Shown here: positions 1 to 10,504 of the stretch, piece by piece
Position numbering within the stretch: position 1 is the first letter of the stretch
Layout: each line of letters starts with the position of its first letter
Assembly: GCA_014529385.2 (NCBI GenBank)
Contig: CM043959.1
Coordinates: 91,493,529 to 91,557,528, forward strand
From: Adiantum capillus-veneris
Taxonomy: Eukaryota; Streptophyta; Polypodiopsida; Polypodiales; Pteridaceae
Direction of reading: 5' to 3'
Length of the DNA stretch: 64,000 nt
Position numbers and translations under genes: made by a program
Notes under the pieces: generated by a model
Databases searched by the model: none
What the model saw: the letters and a program-made list of their open reading frames with translations, nothing else
What the model was told of the DNA's origin: nothing

Positions 1-164
1 TGGTCGGACATAAATGGCCATAGATCATAAAAGAGTACTTGAATAATGAAATATATATAAATAAGATGTCCTTTCATATAGCTCATAGCTTGATCATTCT
101 TTTTCCACCTATCAGCTGCAATAAATATCAAAATATCAAATTCCATTACAAGAGATCTAATGCT

Positions 165-865
165 AGTTGTCAGCGGTGTGTCCTCCTAGCAATGAGGATG
201 ATTTTTATGTGGCCATGTCAGTGGGCACTCTCTCCATTGGTGCGATGTTGATGCAGAAGGTGGGTAAGTGCTACAAGCCAATCTACTTTGATAGGCGGGT
301 GGTTAGTCCAAGGGAAAGGTCATATACAGAGACTGAGCAGTGGGTGATGACCCTTGTTTTTGCCTACCGCAAGTTCAAAGTGCATTTGATCATTCAGAAG
401 TTTTATGTACTCACCTCTAGCAGTTTTTTGCCTGAAGTGGTGCTCCATCTTAAGCCAGGAAGGCGGATTGGGAAGTGGGTGCTCGAGTTGCAGGAGTTTG
501 AGTTTGAGTTCAAGATTGACCACACAAGATAACATTTGGTGGATATTTTAGTCAACAAGGAAGCATATTTTCCAATCTATCCAAGAGTGGTGAAGGAAGA
601 CATTACAAAGGAGCCAGATTTAAAGGAAGCTTTCACAATGTGGTTCGACGGTGCTTATAGGAGAGTTGTGCAGAAAGCAAGAGGAGGAGTGATCATCTAA
701 GATCCCCAGGGTACGGTAATTCTCTCCAAAACCTATGATTTAGAGGGTGCTCACACAAACAATGAAGCGGAGTATTTGACACTCCACTTGGGGTTTAAGC
801 AATGAGTGGAGTTTGGCATCTCCGGGTTGGTGGTTAAAGGTGACGCTTTCTTAGTCATAAAAAAC
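165..865 (+). mobile_element. Ty3/gypsy fragment: RT-RNase H plus second RNase H module
   Basis: A relic of a gypsy polyprotein. The first part (about 167-532) reads as the RNase H module that follows reverse transcriptase: an SNEDDFYVAMS stretch, then YKPIYFDRRVVSPRERSY and ETEQ. After a stop, about 640-862 reads as a second, plant-RNase-H-like module with FDGAY, TNNEAEY and LVVKGDAFLVI, the motifs holding the acidic catalytic residues. Two RNase H modules in tandem are known from Tat-lineage gypsy elements, so that lineage is likely. Stops at about 530, 698 and 803 show it is dead. Similarity ends near 865, where a reverse-strand helicase pseudogene begins. No LTRs were seen. Confidence 0.75.
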
Positions 866-2115
866 CTACTCCATCATTCTCTCATACAAGATTTGGTATG
901 TTGTATCAATTTCTTTTTGTCCTCCTAAAGAGAGAAGGATATCACATTTTGGCTTGGTTGAATGTATTTTCATAACAGTCCTAAGTGCAACATCTAGATA
1001 ATCACTCTTTGGTTACTTTGCATATAGAATCTTGATAGGAAATATTCTTCCGAGAATAGTGAAAGTGTTACAATAAAAAAAGTACCTAGAAACGTTCTCA
1101 ATGTCAACTGTAGTTGTGGTGACCATAAGACACAAATTTTTTTGGCGTCTCACTAGGTCCTTTGGCAGCAGCCCATAGAGGATTTTATGTGCTTCATCAA
1201 GTAGGATGAAAGATATATTGAGAGCTAGCTATCCATGAGCACTTCACTTAGAAGTATTCCACCTTTCAAATACTTGATTACTATATCAGGTCCTATTCAA
1301 TCCTCAAACCTATTCAAACCTCTTCAAAATAAGTGTGCAACCAAATTCTTCACAACCCTTTTGGATACATACATTATAGCCACTTTTTGAGGTTGTGTGC
1401 ATCCAAACTTTCCTTTTGTTGTGTACCTTGCTTCTACTAGATATTGTGTAACCTATGTTGTTTTCTCTTAACCAATTTCTCCAATAAAAAATAAAACTTG
1501 GTTTTCATGGATTGCTTTAGACACCTCATTTTTCAAATGGGATGACTTTGTCTTTGCTCCTCTATTGATAGATTTGACTGTTGTCCAAATGTGGGTGCCT
1601 TATCAAACGCATCCGTCTTCCACTCTGGTATGTCATGTGTAGAGAGTCCTACACCACGAGCTTCCTTAGCAACATGAAGCTCTCCTGGTTTGGCATGGGA
1701 TATTACCATGAATGATATGGGTACTGTGAGATGGAATCAAGCATGGTTCTTTGCTATTTCTCTCACAACTCTCTCCTCTCTTTAGTTAAAGTAGAATGTG
1801 TCATTGTAGCTCTCTGAAGTGAACCATCTGGATTTCTTACTATGTTAACTAGTGATATATCAATGGAGTACCTCATTTGCCCTCATAAGCAAGCTAATTC
1901 ATCCCCTTTGAGCTCAATTTCAAGCTCCTCTCTAGTGCGATACGAGAGTCTATATCCATTAGCATCATCATTGGGGTAATCCTCACATCCAAGATCCGTG
2001 ACGCTATTAGTTTCTTAGCTTCCTTTCTCTCAAGTGCACTCATTCTCTTTAGTGGTCACCTAGAAGAGCCATTTCCATTATGCTCTATGATGATAATCCC
2101 AAAAAGCCATTTTCG
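866..2115 (-). pseudogene. PRP22/DHX8-type DEAH-box splicing helicase pseudogene
   Basis: Conceptual translation on the reverse strand follows the plant PRP22 (DHX8) splicing helicase in order for roughly 400 codons. From high to low coordinates one reads a KRMSALERKEAKKLIAS-like segment (about 2045-2000), EELEIELKGDELA, SLVNIVRNPDGSLQRA, LTKERREL, GVGLSTHDIPEWKTDAF (about 1620), APTFGQQSNLSIEEQRQSHPI (with frame shift), HENQVL leading into the ATP-binding loop, [26 protein letters not shown], the DEAH box as LLDEAHK (about 1195), then [26 protein letters not shown] and QKEID ending in LYERMM. Known PRP22 releases spliced mRNA from the spliceosome. The loop Gly-Lys-Thr region carries a stop, and there are many stops and at least three frameshifts. 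No intron-like gap is visible, so a retrocopy is likely but not proven. Confidence 0.85.
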
Positions 2116-2399
2116 ACCTCTTGAAGACCGAATTATACAAGAGGGATTATATAAGGACATGGGTCCTATGGGCAAGGCCGGTGCATGGCCGGATAGTGTG
2201 TATGCTAGAGGGAGGCTATAAGATAGCACGGTTGGGTGGAGATTAGCACACGCATTACCACCGCCCTTTCCCTGGTATTCGAGCTATTTTTGGGAGGAGG
2301 CTAAAAGTGGCTTGCATGTGCGTGTGACGCTCTGCTTCTCTCCCACGTCCCGTAGACAGTGACATCTCTGCTGTGCAGTAAAAAGAAGGCAAACACAAT

Positions 2400-2620
2400 C
2401 TTCTATGCGAGCAGCATACGGCTATGCCCCCCACAGCGCACGACGAAGGCGGGCGACCAAGGCAAACTCGACCGGCAACTCGATGGCCCCGAGGCTTTCG
2501 TTGGCGCCGCTGATTGCGTGCGTAGGAAGGCCCACTGAACCCTTGCATGAAGGAGGGTTGGACCCACCCCATAAGGGCAAGAGGCCTTGACACTTTACCA
2601 TCAAGCTATTGGCCCTTATT
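2400..2620 (-). mobile_element. Candidate tRNA-derived SINE (5' head with A and B boxes)
   Basis: Read on the reverse strand from about 2617, the sequence begins like a tRNA: GGGCCAA, an A-box-like TAGCTTGATGGTAAAG (2609-2594), and a B-box-like GGGTCCAACCC (about 2565-2555), spaced as in tRNA genes. The 3' acceptor strand does not pair with the 5' one, so this is not a functional tRNA; a tRNA-derived SINE head is the best reading. The 3' end is not defined, and no tail or target duplication was identified. Confidence 0.4.
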
Positions 2621-2849
2621 GTGTATAACAAGGAAAGATAGTTTACTTGTGTTGAAAGGAAAACTAGAAGAAAAGGGAAAGCTTCAAACTTCGAGGAAGT
2701 AGCTTCACCCTTCCTTTTCACTTCTTGGAGGAAGGCAAGTTTTCCTCCAAAAATTCTTTTTTTCTCAAGGAGGTAGTTTCAAAGTGAAGAAAAGCATCCA
2801 CAAAAACGATGATTTTTGTGAAGAATCATCAAAGGTATTTTTACAACGA

Positions 2850-3978
2850 ACTACAAGTGAAGTGCTCAAATTTTCGCAAGGCGAGGTTCGCATGCAACAC
2901 AAATCGCGGAGTATACAAAACACAAAGCCATGAAAGATATATTGTTGCATGAATTGTCTCAATCGATTGTGGAAGAGTAGTGCACATTCGACCGGGCAAT
3001 CCTTTCAAGAAAATTGAGGGTTCATAGTTCGGGCTATATTTTTGAGTGTGTGTATCTCCATCCACTTGGTGGAGGTCACTTCATCTGCTTCCGTGAATGT
3101 AATGAAAATGTTTGGCAAACCCCATGCATCCACCATGCTGATCAAATCCTTCAGACATCGTCCATGCCATGATGGAACGCCAACAATTGTTGCAAGAAGG
3201 CTGAATTGAAGTATGTTTTGGATAGCCTCCTCGTCATTTGCATTGTTGTGTGCCCTTTTATATTTGTCAATATCTTGCTGTAAAACATATGTTGTTGTAC
3301 TGTTTGCAATCAATATTGCCTGCTTCAACTGAAACATTAGGAGGAGGTGTGGCTTGTGCAATGTAAACAATGAGAATAGCGTATGGATTCGCATCCTGAT
3401 ATAGTCACTAAACCAAATATGGCCATTGTAGTGGCCATGGACACATGGAAACAAGAAGGGAAAGACTGCCGATTCTATGTGATATCTTTGTAGACTGAGC
3501 CGCGAGGGGGCAAAGTATTGTACATGAATGAAGCTGCACGATTGACAAGCAAGCTATCATTGCAAATTTGAATGGCGCTAAACTCGTGTGTATCAGATAT
3601 GCTATATGCACGTTGTTGTGATGGTTTATCCATTGTCTGCAGGATCGAGAAGTTGTTATCATTCTCCACATGAGTCATGAGATCAAAGGGCTGCAGTTCA
3701 ACATGGCAACGAATCATATCATCCATAACATCTTCAGACAGTATGCATAGCCCTAGTCTCTTATCCCTTTTCTCGGCCATACTCTTGTATCTTTGTAGTG
3801 TTGGGTTGTGTAGGATATTGAAAGCAAGCACATCTGAGATGTCTGAAGTAGAAAGTTCCTGGGTCATTGAGCGTAGAGCGTGAATACTTGTCCAACACAA
3901 CAAAGGGTTATCGAGGAGTGACCTCTTCTCTTGTAATCCGCATGCTATAGCATGAGTAGTTTTCATCACACTGATGGA
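2850..3978 (-). pseudogene. Helitron Rep N-terminal (Helitron_like_N) relic, part 1
   Basis: Two nearly adjacent reverse-strand ORFs (3475-3981 and 3005-3454) plus a short continuation to about 2850 read as the N-terminal region of a Helitron Rep/helicase protein. Signals are FPFLFPCVHGHYNGHIW, FSDYIRMRIH, LLLMFQLKQAI, the PSWHGRCLKDLISMVDAWGLP stretch and FITFTEADEVTSTKWMEI, which match the layout of Helitron_like_N (large-file Phe/Pro, YxxxRL, then GxPxxFxTFT...W.EI). A PVECALLFHNR segment follows in another frame. The HUH nuclease motif and helicase were not found. The relic is interrupted at 3978 by gypsy element E1 and resumes at 13236. Confidence 0.6.
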
Positions 3979-3983
3979 CATGT

Positions 3984-4546
3984 TGTAGATGGCGGAGGCA
4001 GTCTCATTGGCGGAGGTAGTTTCACTAGGTGAAAACTAGCTCCTGGAAAGTCGAGCAGCGGATCAAGTAGTAATTACCATGACGATTACCACAGTAACTC
4101 CAAGAGGCTATAAATAGGACCCATTACATTGTAATCGGGTTGGCAATTGTTGGCTATACTTTTGGGCTGTTTTATCTTTTGACTTCCTACTCTTAGTGTG
4201 TGGTTGTAGTCCTGAAGCTGTTCATAAGCTACATTATCCCCAATTGTACTCTTACTCTGTAATTCTTAATACAGTAGTCGAGTATACTTCAGCCAGATAT
4301 GCTTTGTATCCATTCCTTTTGAATCTGAATCTGAATCTAAATCTGAATCTGAATTTGAACTAAATCTGAACACTAATTCCAGTCATTTAGCTTGTCTATT
4401 TCTCAGCAAATGTATTCCAGTTCATGTAACTATTCTAGCTCAGTTTCTATCTTTTCCTCCAATTCTACTGATTGACTAATGAATCACCAGTAGCTGTAAA
4501 CTCTAACACTGGAATAAGCTATATAAAGAGAATAGCTCCAATTCCA
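3984..4546 (+). repeat. E1 5' LTR (563 bp)
   Basis: Begins TGTAGATGGCGG and ends CTCCAATTCCA. It aligns end to end with 12686-13230. The 18 bp length difference is largely explained by a GGCGGAGG-type repetition near the start and a different number of GAATCT hexamers (4317-4370). A TATAAATA box-like sequence at about 4107-4116 (GGCTATAAATAGGACC) is a likely promoter. Just after the LTR, ATGGTGGCTAGAGC (about 4557) may be a degenerate primer-binding site; this is uncertain. Confidence 0.93.
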
Positions 4547-4605
4547 TTTTGTCAATCATGGTGGCTAGAGCTATTGCTCGTTGACCAGCAGACTCCTCTC
4601 CCAGT

Positions 4606-6100
4606 TTGAGTTTCAGCTGCAATAATGGCACCCAAACTAGTTGTGACCGAAAACCATCCTACCGTGTTGACCCTATTCCTCAGGAGTCAGAAAGAGACTT
4701 TGATCCCAAGGATGAACAAGTAACTGACACTGAGGCTCAGGAGGAGCATAGTCATGCTGATGAGGCATATGACTCTCAGCATTCTAGTCAGCCCAGAAGA
4801 CGCAGGTCTGAACGGGAGGAATGCAAGGCCAAGAGTTCCCGACCACACAGGGAGACAAAGGAGCTAGAGGAAGTAAAGGAAGTCGTCAAACTTCCAGTCG
4901 AAAATCTAGGGAGAAAATAGCAATGGAGACGGAGGTAGAAATTAATTGGGATGCAAACACGGACGATTATTAGAAAGCTTCCAAAAGGAGTCAGGATTCC
5001 AAGGTGAGAAGAGGAAGAAATGAGGCTGATAGACATGATTACACATCTGTATTGAAAATTTCTTTTTCCATGTTCAAAGGGGGAAAGAAGGATAACCTGG
5101 ATGTTCATATCCAAGCCTTTGAGCAGTATGCTGAGTTAAAAAATATTGATGAAGATGATTGGGGTGACTACTTTCCGCAAACATTAAAGGAGGCAGCAAG
5201 GAAATGGTACTACCATTACCCGGCTTGTCAACTCAGATCATATAATAAACTGCTTAAAGCTTTCCAACTGGAATATTCAAACAACAGAGGGGATGAGGAT
5301 GTACTCTGTGAGCTAGATAAGATAAGGCAGAGAAAATTGTCAGTCAGAAGCTATGTTGAGAAAATCAAGGAACTAACTAGACAACTGCAGGAACCACCAT
5401 CCGAAAAGCGGCTGCGAGCATGGTTTTTGAATGGTTTTCGCAGTAAGAAGCTTAGGGAACAGGAGGTGCCGACACCAACCAAGGAATTTAATGATTTGGT
5501 GCAGCGGGCCCTGAAGCTAGAACAACAAGCTAAGAAGAAAAAGAGTCATGAGAAGAGGAGGTCCAGTAGTAGCAGTACTTCTACTGAAGATTTTGAGTCC
5601 AGTAGAGCCTCCAGTAGCTCTGAAAGCAGATCAGATGAAAGAACCAAAGGCAAGATTAAGAAAGGATCTTGGTCTAGGAATATTGAAGCGATGGCTCAAC
5701 AAATTGTTGAAATTAGCCATACCAGACAGCCGGTAAGAAGAATGGAAACCTCGTGTTCAAAGTGTAAATCTAAAGACCATGTTTCAAACAAATGTCCATA
5801 GTGCACTTATTGCAAAGCCTATGGCCATCTATGGAGAAACTATGGTATTCAAATTCATCATTTTAAAAAGGAAAAAGATTTGTCAGTGGTGGCATTCACC
5901 AATGCTAAACCAGTAAGAGTGGAAACTACCAGTGCTTCTCAAGAAGAGAAACCAGGTGTAAGTAGTATTGGTGCAGGGTGCGGTAGATACCAAGCGGGTA
6001 CCAGCCGGGGCCGAGGTCGTGGTAATTTTTAGAATCAAAGCTTGAATTTCTATACATGTGGTAAGTATGGGCACTTTGCGGCTCAGTGTCTAGAAACACC
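4606..6100 (+). pseudogene. E1 gag (nucleocapsid with zinc knuckles)
   Basis: The first ORF (4606-4920) is a charged, low-complexity N-terminal piece. The main gag ORF (5004-5801, 265 aa) holds the retrotransposon gag core: FSMFKGGKKDNLDVHIQAFE, WGDYFPQTLKEAARKWY, the RSYVEKIKEL stretch and FLNGF. A Ser/Lys-rich linker follows, then CSKCKSKDHVSNKC, a zinc-knuckle-like motif, at its C-terminus. After a stop, further degenerate knuckles occur, ending with YTCGKYGHFAAQC at about 6050-6095. Gag forms the virus-like particle and binds element RNA. Stops at 4918, 4972 and 5800 break the frame. Confidence 0.85.
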
Positions 6101-6105
6101 TAGGG

Positions 6106-7250
6106 GTGCGGAACCGAGGTGAAGGTCCAGAACCGGTTCCTGTACGAGCAGTTACACGAAGTAAAGGGGTGGTGATTGAGGAAATTCCAGAAAGTCCAGC
6201 GAAACCAGTCACTCCTGAAAGTAGCAAATGGGCTCAACAAAGAGAGGTATGGAATGCCAAGGGTAAAGAAAAGGTGGTTGATGAATGACAGGAGCAAAGA
6301 GAACTAGCGGCGGCTAAAATCACTGAGGATTTAGCCAAGAAGCTGCCAGAGAAGCCAGAGAGTTCTGATGCCCGGGTCATTTATAAGATACTACCCAGTT
6401 GTCTGAGACAGCACAACCAAATAAGTCGAAGCCTGGGATGCTTGAGACCATGTTGGCTGCAGTACAAGGGTTGATGGAAGAGTTGGAAACTGCTAAAGGA
6501 GCTGAAAGCACTAAACCAAAGAAATGGCATTGTGAAGATACTACCAGTTCTTCAAGTTCTGACGACAACTCTGATCATGAGAAAGAGGAAATTCATGTCA
6601 AAATTTGTGACAGAATTCAGAAACTCGCTGTGGAGTTAGAGGACATTAGAAGAACTTTACCTGAAGCAGTGAAATTCATCAGGCAGCGAATGAAGGCTGA
6701 GGCGGAGGCCAGATCAATCGACTTGACAGCTGTTAGAGATGATGAAGTGCCGGTGATTCAGGTGGATTACAAAGTGCAGAAACAGTGGGAACCACTCAGT
6801 CAAGCGTCATACTAGATGGAGGAGCAGGGGTAAACATTTTGGGAGTACATCTTCAGCAAAGGATGGGAATTACTAACCTGAAACCAGCACCTTCTTTCAA
6901 AGTCCGAATGGCGGATCATCAAGTGGTGTAGGCAACTGGAATGGTGGAGAATATGTAGATATGAGTGGGAAAATCAAATTTCGAAGCCAGTTTCCTAGTA
7001 CCGGATGTGCAAGGAGGGTATGGGATGCTACTGGGACACCCATGGCTGCGAACGACATAGGCTATTCACGACTATGCTAATCAGACTTTGACAATACAAG
7101 GGGCCGGTAGTAGGATCCAGATTCAGACGAATAACACCAGAAGTTGGAAAAAAGAACTGAGACCCAAAGAGCTCTGCCAAAAGTACAAGGTGAAGAAAAT
7201 TGAGAAAATGTTGGCAGTTATGAATATTTTTTTCTAGTAACAGAGATAGA
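6106..7250 (+). pseudogene. E1 linker and retropepsin-like protease
   Basis: Two acidic/basic linker ORFs (6106-6288 and 6399-6815) lead to an aspartic protease. After a frame change at about 6795, the active site reads VILDGGAGVNIL (a D-G/S-G-A class motif), then FKVRMADHQVV, and the second conserved block MLLGHPWLR at about 7020-7050. In gypsy elements this protease cleaves the Gag-Pol precursor. In-frame stops at about 6930 and 6958 show the copy is inactive. Confidence 0.75.
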
Positions 7251-7689
7251 TCTCAATGGAGTTTTAATAAACAAAGATGAAGCTGAAAAACAAAAGAAAC
7301 AATTTCCATAATAGTTCACTGAACTGAATTAAGGAGAACGTCTAGTTAGGTTAACTGGAAGGCTAGAAGAACCAGTTGAGTTAAGCACGCCAGAAGAACC
7401 GGCATGCTCTGGAGGAGCTACTGAAAATCACAATGGTAATTCAGAGATCAGAGGATCGTCCTTGGATTATGCTGAGGAGTCAACCAAGAGAATGGGTGGA
7501 GGGCCTAATTGGTTGCTTCCAGATGATCAGGAGATAGAGGAATGGAATTTAGGGTCTCAAGAAAACCCTAGAATGATCAAGGTTAATAAACATCTGAATC
7601 CTACGATGAAAGAGAAGTCACAACATATGTTCTAGCACTATAAAGATGTTTTCGCATGGGAACGTATTGATCTCAAAGGAGTGGATCCA

Positions 7690-8875
7690 GAGGTCTTTCA
7701 ACATAGAATACCACTGAACCCGATGCCAAGCCAGTACGACTACAACGCTATCGAATGGATCCAAATTATGCTAAGAAGGTCAAAGAGGAGATTGACAACC
7801 TTCTAAAAGCTGGGTTCATTACTGAAGTAGCCAGTAGTGATTGGTTGTTTCCTATTGTGGTTGTGCCTAAGAAGAATGGAAAGCTGAGATTATGTGTAGA
7901 TTATAGGAAACTGAACGCTCAAACCATTAAGGATCCATTTCCATTACCCTTCACAGATATGTTACTTGATGAGATTGCAGGATATGAGATGTACATCTTT
8001 ATGGATGGATATAGTGGCTATAACCAGTTACAACTTTCTCCTGAGGATCGGGGAAAGACCACTTTCATTACAAAGTGGGGAGCATTTATGTATCTGGTAA
8101 TGCCATTTGGCCTTTACAATGCACCGGCCACTTTTCAAAGATGTATGATGGAAATATTCATCGAATTTCTTCATCAATTCCTCACCATATTCATGGATGA
8201 CTTCACTGTATATTCCACAGAGGAAAATCATTTACTATTTCTGGAGATGGTTTTTAAGTGTTGTCAGGAAAAGAGGATTTGTCTAAATCCATTCAAATCT
8301 GTTTTTTTAGTCTGGAAAGGACAGCTACTGGGACATGTGGTGTCCAGAAATGGCCAATGACAAGATCCACTGCGTCCAACAGGCCAAGGCACTAGGAATG
8401 CATCAAAATTAAGTTCTTTTTTGGGATATATTAATTTTTACAGAAGGTTTGTGCATAAGTTTGCTTCTCAAGCTTTACCATTGTATGAGCTTACAAAGAA
8501 AACCAGCAAGTTCAGTTGGACTGCTGAATGTGAAGAAAGTTTTCAGAAATTAAAGAATGCCATCGTTAGTAAACCAGTTCTTCGACAACCAGATTGGGTT
8601 GTCATTTTCCATGTACATGTGGATGCTTCGGGACTGGCAATGGGAGCAATTCTAGCTCAGCTAGAAGGAAGAACTGACTATCCTGTATACTTTGCTAGTC
8701 GCAGATTCAGCCAAGCTGAACACGGATATACAACCACTGAAAGAGAGGCTTTAGGGATGGTTTTCAGTGCTACGAAATTCTGGCATTATTTGCTAGGCAA
8801 ATTGTTTCATTTCTATGTGGATCATCAAGCCCTATTATTCTTAATTAATAAAGTCATTATTCAACGTAGCTAATA
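7690..8875 (+). pseudogene. E1 reverse transcriptase and RNase H
   Basis: The RT reads from VFQHRIPLNP (about 7695), then KVKEEIDNLLKAGFI, PIVVVPKKNGKLRLCVDYRK, FMDGYSGYNQL, MPFGLYNAPATFQRCM and the catalytic IFMDDF (about 8190). After a stop at 8358-8360 the connection reads FLGYINFYRRFVHKFA (8430-8475). The RNase H module follows: VHVDASGLAMGAIL, YFASRRFSQAEHGYTTTEREALGMV and HYLLG. The order is standard for Ty3/gypsy. Substitution of the usual D at FMDGYSGY (often DLxSGY) and of F for Y/L next to DD is within the family's range. Confidence 0.93.
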
Positions 8876-9004
8876 CATTGGATGATGTTCCTTATGGAAT
8901 TTGAATTTTGAATTTTTCATAAACCTGACAAAAACCACTGTGGCGCTGATTTCCTCTCTAGGAGTACGGAGGGCTACTATGAAGAATCTTTAAGAGACGA
9001 ACTA

Positions 9005-10200
9005 GTGGATGCTGAATTATTTCAGCTGGAAGCGGCAGAATCAATTGATCCTGAATTATATAAAGTATATCAGTTTCTTTCTCAGGGTGGCTTCCCAGAT
9101 GACTGGAAGCCAAACCAGAAGAAGGCTCTGGTTATTAAAAGTTTAAAGTTTACCATTATTGGTGGCTCACTCTACAGATTGGGTGTCGATGGGATTCTTC
9201 GTCGATGTGTGCCTATGGAGGGGAGAATGCAAGTTATTTTAGAGGCACATAATGGGGAATCTGGTGGACACTTTTCTACTGATATTACTTTCAAGAAGAT
9301 GCTGCAGGCTGGTTTATGGCAGAAAAATTTGATATATGATGTCAGAAGTTTTTGCAAAACCTGTGACATATGCCAAAGAATGGGTAGATCCACAGCAGCA
9401 GACATGACTCCCTTAACACCAGTTCAACCACCAGTGGGTGTTTTCATGAAATGGGGTCTGGATTTTATGGGACCATTCAAGAAGGTTACTCCCAAGAAGA
9501 ATAGGTATATATTGATGGCTACCTGCTATGTAACCAAGTGGGTAGAAGCTAAGGCTCTTCCTGAGAACACAACAAAATCCACTGTAAGGTTTTTATTTGA
9601 GAATATTGTCTGCCGCTATGGATGTCCTGTGGAGATTGTGTCAGACCAAGGGACACACTTCATAAATGACACTATGGATATCCTCATGGATATGCTTTCA
9701 ATCAAGCATCGAAAATCGACAGGATATTATCCTAGATGCAATGGGTAGGCCGAAAGCAGCAATAAGACCATTAAGACTATCCTCACCAAGATTGTGCAGA
9801 AAAAGCCAGAACAGTGGGACTTGAAGCTTCAGACTACTCTATGGGCATATAGAACAGCTTATAAGGTCACTACGGGGTTAACACCATTTAGAATGGTGTA
9901 TGGCACTGAAGTTGTTGTACCAATGGAATTTATCATACCCAGTCTCAGAATGGCCGTTGAGTATGGCCTAGATTTTAATCACAATCTGAAAAAGAGACTG
10001 GAAGAGCTAACACAGCTAGATGAGCTGAGACTGAGGGCTATGCTGGAACAAGAAATTGTTCAGCAAAGAAGGAAACACTGGCATAACAGACGAATTAAGG
10101 TCTGAGAGTTTCAGAAAGGCAATGTGGTTCTCTTATATCAGTCAAAATTAGGCCCTAAGAAACCAAACTTAAAGATAGCCCGGGCAGGACCATTTAAAGT
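9005..10200 (+). pseudogene. E1 integrase
   Basis: An HHCC zinc domain is visible as AHNGESGGHFS (two His) and FCKTCDIC (two Cys), about 9245-9385. The catalytic core shows GLDFMGPF (first Asp, about 9460), IVSDQGTHFIND (second Asp, about 9640) and the Glu in AESSNKTIKTIL (about 9750), the last split from the second by a TAG stop at 9746-9748. The C-terminal part (9794-10105) carries LWAYRTAYKVTTGLTPFRMVYG, typical of gypsy integrases. Integrase joins element cDNA to the chromosome. A stop at about 10103 and a 22 bp tandem duplication (10201-10244) disrupt the C-terminal end. Confidence 0.93.
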
Positions 10201-10244
10201 TGATTGGGTGTTCTCAAATGGGTGATTGGGTGTTCTCAAATGGC
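10201..10244 (+). repeat. 22 bp tandem duplication in E1
   Basis: TGATTGGGTGTTCTCAAATG plus two bases occurs twice head to tail (10201-10222, 10223-10244). The unit is not a multiple of three and shifts the reading frame just after integrase, so it arose after the gene was coding or marks its decay. Confidence 0.9.
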
Positions 10245-10504
10245 ACAGTAAGGCTGAAAGATCTGTCTGGATTATTGTTGCCAGGGGTATATAAGGGAGC
10301 TAAAATCAAGCTCTATTATTCAGAAGCCAGGAAAACGGTCATTGATGGTTTGGGAGCTGAAGACCAGGAAAATCCAGAATCAACTATTTTAGGTCTTTTC
10401 CATGTACAACCAGTTCCAGAACCAGTCAAAAAGCCAGACGGTACCAGTGCGATCAAACCCTGTCTAGACCAGAACCAGAAAAGTATGGATACCAATATCA
10501 ATTT

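Noticed and set aside
2550-2620. Functional tRNA gene
   Set aside because: A and B boxes are present but the acceptor stem does not pair and no proper anticodon arm forms.
2255-2721. Overlapping ORFs on both strands around 2255-2721
   Set aside because: Short, GC-driven open frames within the candidate SINE and its flank, with no conserved motif.
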